Shown one piece after another: positions 13,657-19,366 of a stretch of 25,162 nucleotides of DNA. Within the stretch, counting starts at the first letter, position 1. Every line of letters starts with the position of its first letter. The stretch spans positions 1 through 25,162 of the forward strand of contig CAKZIX010000009.1 of assembly GCA_936936565.1 (NCBI GenBank). Direction: 5' to 3'. A model generated the notes under the pieces. It was not told where the DNA came from and ran no database searches. It saw only the letters and a list, made by a program, of their open reading frames with translations. Source of the DNA: an uncultured Nocardiaceae bacterium. GTDB taxonomy: Bacteria > Actinomycetota > Actinomycetes > Mycobacteriales > Mycobacteriaceae. Made by a program: the position numbers and the translations under genes.

Positions 13657-14868
13657 TCAGGGCAGCAGCGCGCGCACCCGGGCCGCCTCGCGGGTGAGGT
13701 GGTCGCGCTCGGGCACGCTGGTCGCGGCCCGGGACGCCTCGGCATACAGGTCGGCGGCCTGGGCGAGATCGCCGGCGCGTTCGAGGAGGTACGCGCGCGC
13801 GGCGGCGTACCGGGGCAGGCCGGGGTCCAGCTTGCCGAGTGCTGCCAGTCCGGCCTGCGGTCCGTCGGCCTCGCCGACGGCGACGGCCCGATTGAGCCGC
13901 ACCACGGGACTGTCGGTGAGCTGGCACAGTTCGTCGTACCACTCGACGATCTGCACCCAATCGGTTTCGGCGGTGCTGCGGGCGTCCGCGTGCAGGGCCG
14001 CGACGGCAGCTTGCGCCTGGTATTCACCCAGCCGGTCACGCGCCAGCGCGGCCTGCAGGATCGCCACGCCCTCCGCGATGAGGGTGGTGTCCCAACGGGT
14101 GCGGTCCTGCTCGGCGAGTGGGATCAGGCGACCGCCCGGACCGGTGCGCGACGCGCGGCGGGCGTGGTGCAGCAGCATCAGCGCCAACAGCCCGGCAACC
14201 TCGGGCTCGTCGACCGCGGAGGGAGGAGCCGGCAACGACGAGCCAGCGTCGAGGCCGCCGCGACGATCCGCGCCCTGCACTGCGTCGGCCAATTGCCGGG
14301 TGAGGCGGATCGCTTCGGCCGCGACGTCGACGTCTCCGCCGTAGCCCTCGTTGAAGACCAGGTAGAGCACGCGCAGCACGGTCCTCAGATCGCCGGGCTG
14401 GTCCAGCGGCAGCCCGGAGAGCCGCTTCTTGGCGCGGCTGATCCGTTGCGCCATGGTCGATTCGGGCACCAGGTACGCCGTCGCGATCTGGCGCGTGGTC
14501 AGGCCGCCGACGGCGCGCAACGTCAAAGCGACCGCCGAACTGGGCGACAACGACGGGTGCGCGCACAGGAAATAGAGCCACAGCGAATCGTCGGTGTCCG
14601 GCACCGGGCCTGCGGCCGGTTCCACCTCGATGGCGAGTTCCCTTCCTCGCCTGGAGGTTTCGGAGCGCGCGGCGTCGAGAAACTTGCGCCATGCGGCGGC
14701 GACGAGCCAAGCCTTGGCGTCGCGCGGGGGATCGGCGGGCCAGGTCTCCAGCGCCCGGATCAGTGCCTCCTGAACGGCATCCTCGGCCGCGGCGAAGTCC
14801 GCCCCGCGACGGACGAGGATGCCGATCACCGCCGGTACGAGATCGCGCACCAGCGATTCCCGAAACAT
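13657..14868 (-). CDS. ECF42-type RNA polymerase sigma factor with C-terminal extension (DUF6596)
   Basis: The 403-aa protein has sigma region 2 (about 1-75; DAVQEALIRALETWP, then AWLVAAAWRKFLD), region 4 (about 125-160; LTLRAVGGLTTRQIATAYLV, then MAQRISRAKKRL) and a long helical C-terminal domain of about 240 residues, as in ECF42 sigma factors, where it is TPR-like and needed for activity. ECF42 genes are characteristically linked to DGPF/YCII proteins rather than an anti-sigma factor, as here. Its ATG overlaps the stop of the DGPF gene (TGATG). It should direct transcription of its own three-gene operon from the TGTCGA/CGTC promoter at 15869-15895. The inducing signal is unknown. Confidence 0.92.
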   Translation of the reverse strand: MFRESLVRDLVPAVIGILVRRGADFAAAEDAVQEALIRALETWPADPPRDAKAWLVAAAWRKFLDAARSETSRRGRELAIEVEPAAGPVPDTDDSLWLYFLCAHPSLSPSSAVALTLRAVGGLTTRQIATAYLVPESTMAQRISRAKKRLSGLPLDQPGDLRTVLRVLYLVFNEGYGGDVDVAAEAIRLTRQLADAVQGADRRGGLDAGSSLPAPPSAVDEPEVAGLLALMLLHHARRASRTGPGGRLIPLAEQDRTRWDTTLIAEGVAILQAALARDRLGEYQAQAAVAALHADARSTAETDWVQIVEWYDELCQLTDSPVVRLNRAVAVGEADGPQAGLAALGKLDPGLPRYAAARAYLLERAGDLAQAADLYAEASRAATSVPERDHLTREAARVRALLP

Positions 14869-15278
14869 CAGCTCGCGCTGTGGTCGGCGTCGCCGGTGAG
14901 GAACGGCCGGATCTCGAGCCACTCCTGGACCGGTTTGCCGCCGGCGCCGGGCGCGGCAGACAGCTCGCCGGCGAGCTCGAGTGCCCGCTCGTAGCTGTCG
15001 ACGTCGATGATCATCCAACCGGCGATCAGATCCTTGGTTTCGGCGAACGGGCCGTCGGTGACCGGCGGGCGCCCCTCGCCGTCGGAACGGACGAACGTGC
15101 CCTGCGGGGACAGCGCCTGGCTGTCGACGTACTCGCCGGTGGCTTGCAGCCGGTCGGCAAAATCGTCCATGTACTGCAGGTGGGCAGTGATCTCGTCCGG
15201 GGTCCAGCGGTCCATCGGTACGTCGTTGACCGAGGCTGGGGCACCCCGGTAGTGCTTGAGCAGCAGGTACTTGGCCAT
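14868..15278 (-). CDS. DGPF/YCII-related domain protein, ECF42 partner
   Basis: The 136-aa dimeric alpha/beta-barrel-type protein begins MAKYLLLKHYRG and contains the defining motif VTDGPFAETKDLIAG (about 73-87). YCII-like proteins share the ferredoxin-like fold of muconolactone isomerase relatives; no enzymatic activity is established for the DGPF subgroup. It is the usual genomic partner and regulatory target of ECF42 sigma factors. ATG 15278 follows AGGAG on the minus strand by 7-8 nt. It lies 39 bp after the split-barrel protein gene and its stop overlaps the sigma factor start, so the three genes form one operon. Confidence 0.92.
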   Translation of the reverse strand: MAKYLLLKHYRGAPASVNDVPMDRWTPDEITAHLQYMDDFADRLQATGEYVDSQALSPQGTFVRSDGEGRPPVTDGPFAETKDLIAGWMIIDVDSYERALELAGELSAAPGAGGKPVQEWLEIRPFLTGDADHSAS

Positions 15279-15317
15279 GATCTTCTCCTGGTGGTTGTGG
15301 CGGCTCGTGCTGGCTGG

Positions 15318-15815
15318 TCAGGCGGGCTGGCGTGCGGCCCGCTGCTGGATGAGTTCCTCGACCGAGCTCGGCAGGGTGGTGTCGAAGTCGATGAGCTTCA
15401 CCCAGGTGGGGGTGACGACGATGCGGACCATACCGTCGTAGAGCGAGCGCACCTCGGCCTCCCACACCACGCGCTGCTCGGGCGTCATCACATAGCTGCC
15501 GTTCATCTGCAGGTACTCCTCGGGAATGCCGTCGACGACGTCGAGCTCCGCGCGCCCGCGGATGAGCAGGAGTTTCGGCGGGTGCACCTCGGTGTCGATG
15601 GTCAGCGCGACGTGCGGATTGTGCCGCAACGAGGGCAGCTTCGGCGCGTTCTTCGTCGTGCAGAGCACGATCTGTGCGCCGTTCCAGGTGAATCCGATCG
15701 GAATGTTGCGGGGTGTGCCGTCCTTGGCAACGTAGGCCATGCGAGTCAGGTCACGCGCCAGCAACTCCTGGCTGACCGGGCGGCTGAGGATTTCGGCGAT
15801 CTCGTGCTGGTCCAT
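15318..15815 (-). CDS. pyridoxamine 5'-phosphate oxidase-like split beta-barrel protein (flavin or F420 type)
   Basis: This 165-aa protein has the FMN/F420-binding split-barrel pattern: LTRMAYVAKDGTPRNIPIGFTWNGAQIVLCTT, then KLPSLRHNPHVALTIDTE and KLLLIRGRAELD. It most resembles general PPOX-family actinobacterial proteins; the true vitamin B6 enzyme is unlikely because the family is broad and the context is wrong. It may reduce or bind a small redox-active ligand. It is first in the ECF42 operon, immediately behind the predicted ECF42 promoter, with AGGAG 6 nt before ATG 15815. That position suggests it is a principal output of the sigma factor, a less usual addition to the DGPF-sigma pair. 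Confidence 0.85.
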   Translation of the reverse strand: MDQHEIAEILSRPVSQELLARDLTRMAYVAKDGTPRNIPIGFTWNGAQIVLCTTKNAPKLPSLRHNPHVALTIDTEVHPPKLLLIRGRAELDVVDGIPEEYLQMNGSYVMTPEQRVVWEAEVRSLYDGMVRIVVTPTWVKLIDFDTTLPSSVEELIQQRAARQPA

Positions 15816-15868
15816 TGTCGCTCCTGTGTCGGGGTCGCGAGGGCCGTTCTGGCCGCTCGTACCCCTGG

Positions 15869-15895
15869 GACGGAGCGCGTTCTACGTTCTCGACA
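15869..15895 (-). promoter_or_regulatory. predicted ECF42-dependent promoter
   Basis: On the minus strand TGTCGA (15895-15890) is followed after 17 bp by CGTC (15872-15869). These match the ECF42 elements as I recall them from work in Streptomyces venezuelae (TGTCGA at -35, CG[A/T]C at -10). The site is upstream of the three-gene operon that ends with the sigma factor, predicting positive autoregulation with a leader of about 45 nt. Confidence 0.72.
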
Positions 15896-15916
15896 TCCCC
15901 GGCGACAAATTTTTGA

Positions 15917-16096
15917 TCAGCGCTCGTCCTCGCCCCGGTTGCGCTTGACGTCTCGGCTCATGCGCCACAAAAACTCGGGATCGTCGTCAGGGCCTACCAC
16001 CGGACCCTGGTCGCGCGCCGACAACTGCGGGCCGAATGCCTTCCACAGCAGGATCGCGACGGTCACCAACCCGATGAATGCCAAAACATAGACCAC
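15917..16096 (-). CDS. small single-pass membrane protein (unknown)
   Basis: A 59-aa protein with one N-terminal helix (VVYVLAFIGLVTVAILLWKAF, about residues 2-21) and a charged cytoplasmic tail (LSARDQGPVVGPDDDPEFLW, then a basic end). GTG 16096 is chosen because AGGAGG (16110-16105) lies 8 nt before it; the longer reading from GTG 16114 would place that ribosome-binding site inside the gene. It follows the BldC-type gene on the same strand after a 56-bp gap and may be cotranscribed. The ECF42 promoter lies just beyond its stop. I do not recognise a named family. Confidence 0.6.
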   Translation of the reverse strand: MVYVLAFIGLVTVAILLWKAFGPQLSARDQGPVVGPDDDPEFLWRMSRDVKRNRGEDER

Positions 16097-16152
16097 GACA
16101 CTCACCTCCTGCACCCATTGTGCCCCCTGTTGGCAAGAGGTTCAGGCGGGGT

Positions 16153-16347
16153 TCAGCGACGAGCTTCGGTGGTCAGCGATCGGAGCAGGTTCATGACCTC
16201 GGATTCGCGGAAGCGGCGGTGACCACCGGGGGTGCGCAGCGACCCGAGGCGCCCGGCATGTGCCCAGCGAGTGACGGTCTTCGGGTCGACATGGAACAGG
16301 GCTGCGACCTGACCCGGGGTCAGCAACTTCTCGACGGCGGCGCTCAT
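16153..16347 (-). CDS. bldC: BldC-family MerR-like DNA-binding protein
   Basis: The 64-aa protein is nearly all winged-helix DNA-binding domain: LLTPGQVAALFHVDPKTVTRW (about 8-28) is the MerR-type HTH and AGRLGSLRTPGGHRRFRE (about 31-48) the wing with the GGHRR signature. It closely matches Streptomyces BldC (68 aa) and the mycobacterial protein Rv0500A. BldC binds cooperatively to direct repeats and controls development in Streptomyces; its role in Mycobacteriales is less clear. ATG 16347 is preferred to upstream in-frame codons because it gives family length and overlaps the stop of a 26-codon ORF as ATGA, with no strong ribosome-binding site of its own. Confidence 0.88.
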   Translation of the reverse strand: MSAAVEKLLTPGQVAALFHVDPKTVTRWAHAGRLGSLRTPGGHRRFRESEVMNLLRSLTTEARR

Positions 16348-16424
16348 GCCTGCGCCTCGCTGCGCTCGGCTGCGGCATGCGCGCAACGCGCTGTGTTGAT
16401 GATTCGCTCGCTACGCTCGCTCAT
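16344..16424 (-). CDS. 26-aa upstream ORF translationally coupled to bldC
   Basis: The ORF runs from ATG 16424 to TGA 16346-16344, and the stop overlaps the bldC ATG. Its N-terminus MSERSERII is encoded by the AGCGAGCG direct repeat common in actinobacterial intergenic DNA, and its C-terminus AERSEAQA by a related element (GAGCGCAGCGAGGCGCAGG). The peptide has no recognisable domain. A role in delivering ribosomes to bldC is inferred. Its own ribosome-binding site is weak, so it may be non-functional. Confidence 0.35.
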   Translation of the reverse strand: MSERSERIINTARCAHAAAERSEAQA

Positions 16425-16541
16425 GTCGCCATGCTGCCACCGCGACCATTGGGTACTCGAACGATCTAATTTCGGTAAAGCGGAGGTAATGGACAAATCG
16501 GGAAAGTCAGGCAGGCTGGTGAGTTGGACTTCGGCGCTCGC

Positions 16542-16547
16542 TAGGCT
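16542..16547 (+). promoter_or_regulatory. -10 box of a leaderless promoter for the DUF4229 gene
   Basis: TAGGCT ends 6 nt before GTG 16554. The GGAGG in between is only 1 nt from the start codon, too close to act as a Shine-Dalgarno site, so a leaderless message beginning at GTG is more likely. Confidence 0.5.
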
Positions 16548-16553
16548 GGAGGC

Positions 16554-16868
16554 GTGACCGAAGGCCCAGCACCGACCAGCACAACCGCTCTGATCCGCGA
16601 TGTCGCCCTCTACACCGTGGCGCGCCTGGCTCTCGTGGCGGCGCTCGCGACGGTAATCATCTTCGGCGCCAAGCTCTTCGACGTCGACGTGCCGCTGTTG
16701 GTGGCGGGCATGTTCGCGATCGTGATCGCGATGCCGCTGTCGACGTTCGTGTTCCCGAGCCTGCGCAAGCGCGTGGTCGCCGACATCGTCGAGGTGGACA
16801 AGCAGCGCAGCCGCGACAAGGCGGAGCTGCGGGCGCGCCTGCGCGGGGACTCCACCGGCAAAGCCTGA
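16554..16868 (+). CDS. DUF4229 membrane protein
   Basis: The 104-aa protein has two hydrophobic helices (about 16-40, ALYTVARLALVAALATVIIF; about 45-67, PLLVAGMFAIVIAMPLSTFV) followed by a charged coiled tail (SLRKRVVADIVEVDKQRSRD, about 68-95). This is the layout of DUF4229, found in Mycobacteriales near menaquinone biosynthesis genes. Function is unknown; menA lies 6 kb away in this window. GTG 16554 is chosen because of the -10 box at 6 nt, which implies a leaderless transcript. The next gene begins about 76 bp downstream on the same strand. Confidence 0.8.
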   Translation: MTEGPAPTSTTALIRDVALYTVARLALVAALATVIIFGAKLFDVDVPLLVAGMFAIVIAMPLSTFVFPSLRKRVVADIVEVDKQRSRDKAELRARLRGDSTGKA

Positions 16869-16944
16869 CGTTCGGGGCGTTAACAGCCCGACGGTGAAAT
16901 ATCGGCACTCCACAAGCGCTGTGCTGGGTCGCACCATGGAGTCC

Positions 16945-18084
16945 ATGACGAAGATGACGGCCGTCGCGAGCCAGCTCTCGGACGAATTTGCCACGCGCGC
17001 CGCGCAATACGACAAGTCGGGCGAGTTCCCGACCGAGAACTACCGCGCCATGCGCGAACTGGGATATCTCGCCGGACCGGTGCCGGCCGAGCTCGGTGGG
17101 CTGGACGCCGGACTGGCGGAAAACGCACGCGCCCAACGGATTCTGGCGCGCGGCTGTGCGTCGACGGCGCTCGCGATCAACATGCACCTGTTCCAGGTCG
17201 GCGCAGCGGCGATGGGGTGGCGCGCGAGCGCCGGGGCGGCGGGAAGTGTGCGGGCGAACGAGCCGGTGTTGCGGCGCATCGTCGACGAGGGCATCGTGCT
17301 CGGCTCGACGGGCGCGGAGGCGATCGTGGCCGGCGAGTTCGAGCCGAAGACCATCGCCGAACACGACGGTGACCACCTGGTCATCAGCGGCCGGCGCTAT
17401 TTCTGCTCGCAGGCAACCGGCATGGATGTGGTGCGGGTGAACGCGCTGGACGCGGAGTCCGGTGAGATTCTGGTGGTCGCGGTACCCGCGAAGGCCGCGG
17501 GCGTGACCGTGGTTCCGACGTGGGACACCCTGGGCATGCGTGCGACCGCCAGCCACGACGTGGTGCTCGACAAGGTGCGGGTGCCGAAGACGGCGATCGG
17601 CGCGCGGCTGCCCGTCGCGGGCCCGGCGTGGGCGCCGGCCTTCGCGAGCGCGATCCGCTGGTTCCTCACCGGTGTCGCCGGCGTGTACCTCGGCATCGCA
17701 GACCGGGCCGCGCAGGCGGCCTACGAATCGAAGTCTGCGCGCAACGGCGCGCTGCGCGACCCGGCGCTCACCGACATGATGTTCGGCCGGCTGGAGACGA
17801 CGATGCTGCGCGCCGAAGCGGTGTTCGAGTACGGAATCGACAGCGTGGCAGCCATCTCCGACCCGGTCGCGGCGATGGCCAAGGCGATTGCGGTGCGTCA
17901 GGAAACCACCGACGCGGCGGTGGCCGCGGTGGATCTGGCCGTCGACCTGGCAGGTGGCGGCGCCTACTACAAGACCTCGATCCTGGAGCGGCTGGTACGT
18001 GACGTGCGCGCCGCCCGCCACCACCCGCCCGCCGCGCCGGTGAGCTACCAGATGCTCGGGAAGTACCGCCGCGAAGCAGCCTGA
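16945..18084 (+). CDS. acyl-CoA dehydrogenase-like flavoprotein
   Basis: The 379-aa protein has the acyl-CoA dehydrogenase fold: an N-terminal helical domain (ENYRAMRELGYLAGPVPAEL, then GGLDAGLAENARAQRILARG), a middle beta domain (STGAEAIVAGEFEPKTIAEH, then GRRYFCSQATG and LGMRATASHDVVLDKVRVP) and a C-terminal helical domain. The sequence SQATGMDVV replaces the usual NG-AN-like segment, and I see no certain catalytic Glu, so it could instead belong to the flavin-dependent monooxygenase side of the superfamily (DszC/HsaA-like). ATG codons at 16936, 16945 and 16954 are all possible; 16945 follows GGAG by 3 nt. The stop codon lies within the first of three tandem 33-bp repeats. Confidence 0.82.
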   Translation: MTKMTAVASQLSDEFATRAAQYDKSGEFPTENYRAMRELGYLAGPVPAELGGLDAGLAENARAQRILARGCASTALAINMHLFQVGAAAMGWRASAGAAGSVRANEPVLRRIVDEGIVLGSTGAEAIVAGEFEPKTIAEHDGDHLVISGRRYFCSQATGMDVVRVNALDAESGEILVVAVPAKAAGVTVVPTWDTLGMRATASHDVVLDKVRVPKTAIGARLPVAGPAWAPAFASAIRWFLTGVAGVYLGIADRAAQAAYESKSARNGALRDPALTDMMFGRLETTMLRAEAVFEYGIDSVAAISDPVAAMAKAIAVRQETTDAAVAAVDLAVDLAGGGAYYKTSILERLVRDVRAARHHPPAAPVSYQMLGKYRREAA

Positions 18085-18168
18085 CGCCCGCAACGCTGCC
18101 ACCGCGAGGCAGCCCGACGCCGCAACGCTGCCACCCCGAGGCAGCCTGACGCCCGCAACGCTGCCACG
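18071..18168 (+). repeat. three tandem copies of a 32-33 bp unit at the 3' end of the dehydrogenase gene
   Basis: Units run 18071-18103, 18104-18135 and 18136-18168; they share GCAGCC[T/C]GACGCC and GCAACGCTGCCAC and differ by a few substitutions and one deletion. The first unit contains the last codons and stop of the dehydrogenase gene, so the others look like duplications of a gene end. Units 2 and 3 can each fold a GGCAGC/GCTGCC stem, giving serial hairpins that may act as a terminator or mRNA barrier before the CysK2-type gene. Confidence 0.85.
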
Positions 18169-18200
18169 TGCGGTGCGTTGGTGCGGCAGTATCGACCGAC

Positions 18201-19268
18201 ATGGGCACCAGGGATTGGGTCGACAATGCGGTGCGGCTGATCGACGCCGACACCCAGCGCAGCGCGGATACGCACTTGTTGCGTTATCCGCTGCCGGCGA
18301 GTTGGGATGTGCAGCTCTACCTCAAGGACGAGTCGACGCACATCACCGGCAGCCTCAAACACCGGCTCGCCCGATCGCTGTTCCTCTACGCGATCTGCAA
18401 CGGCTGGGTTCGCGAGGGCACGCCCGTCATCGAGGCGTCATCCGGCTCGACGGCGGTCAGCGAGGCCTACTTCGCCAAGATGCTCGGCCTGGACTTCGTT
18501 GCGGTGATGCCGGCCAGCACCAGCCCGCAGAAGATCGCGTTGATCGAACATCAGGGCGGGCGTTGCCATTTCGTCGACAATCCGGCCGAGATCTACGACG
18601 AGGCCGCGCGCTTGGCGCGCGACCTCGGCGGGCACTACCTCGACCAGTTCACGCACGCGGAACGGGCCACCGATTGGCGCGGCAACAACAACATCGCCGA
18701 GTCGATCTTCGAACAACTGCGCCACGAGCCGCACCCGGTGCCTACCTGGATCGTGGTCGGCGCCGGCACCGGCGGTACCAGCGCGACCATCGGACGGTAC
18801 GTGCGCTACCGGCGCCACCACACGCAGCTGGCGGTGGTCGATCCGGAGAACTCGGCGTTCTTCGGCGGCTGGACGGTGAGCGACCCGACGTTCGTCACCG
18901 GCATGTCGTCGCGGATCGAGGGGATCGGGCGACCACGGGTGGAGCCCTCGTTCGTCGGACATGTCGTGGACCGGATGATCCAGGTACCCGACGCGGGGTC
19001 GCTGGCCGCGATGCGCCACGCGAGCGTGGTGCTGGACCGGCGGGTCGGCGGCTCGACGGGCACCAACCTGTGGGGCGCGTTCGAGATCATCGCCGAGATG
19101 CGCGCCGCCGGTCTCGCAGGCAGCGTGGTCACACTCATCTGTGACGGCGGGGATCGGTATGCCGGAACGTATTTCGACGACGATTGGGTGGCCGCGCAAG
19201 GCCTGGACCTGAACGGTCCCACCGCGGTGCTCGACGAGTTCGCGGCGTCGGGAAACTGGCGTGCGTAA
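18201..19268 (+). CDS. cysK2: CysK2-type PLP-dependent cysteine/S-sulfocysteine synthase family protein
   Basis: The 355-aa fold-type II PLP enzyme shows the PLP lysine Lys53 in ITGSLKHRLARSL, EASSGSTAVSEAYFA, the phosphate loop VVGAGTGGTSATIGRY, and the group motifs TDWRGNNNIAESIF and SSRIEGIGRPRVEPSF. These match mycobacterial Rv0848 (CysK2, reported as an O-phosphoserine-dependent S-sulfocysteine synthase) and its relative Rv3684 better than CysK1 or CysM. It is cytoplasmic and likely feeds sulfur metabolism or redox signalling. ATG 18201 lies 32 bp after the tandem repeats; no strong ribosome-binding site is visible. The symbol is by similarity, and Rv3684-type is the alternative. Confidence 0.82.
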   Translation: MGTRDWVDNAVRLIDADTQRSADTHLLRYPLPASWDVQLYLKDESTHITGSLKHRLARSLFLYAICNGWVREGTPVIEASSGSTAVSEAYFAKMLGLDFVAVMPASTSPQKIALIEHQGGRCHFVDNPAEIYDEAARLARDLGGHYLDQFTHAERATDWRGNNNIAESIFEQLRHEPHPVPTWIVVGAGTGGTSATIGRYVRYRRHHTQLAVVDPENSAFFGGWTVSDPTFVTGMSSRIEGIGRPRVEPSFVGHVVDRMIQVPDAGSLAAMRHASVVLDRRVGGSTGTNLWGAFEIIAEMRAAGLAGSVVTLICDGGDRYAGTYFDDDWVAAQGLDLNGPTAVLDEFAASGNWRA

Positions 19269-19366
19269 CGGATGCGTTGTGGACGTCGCGTTCGGACCCG
19301 GCGCACGTGGGAGCCGGATGCGCAGCGCGGGGCGGTGCTCGTGCTCGGCGGGCACGTGGGCGTGAC

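Noticed and set aside
16489..16557. 22-codon ORF with GGAGG overlapping the DUF4229 start as GTGA
   Set aside because: The GGAGG is only 2 nt from its ATG, and the leaderless -10 box for the downstream gene lies inside it; the overlap is probably chance.
18071..18168. CRISPR array
   Set aside because: The three units are contiguous tandem copies without spacers and overlap a gene end.
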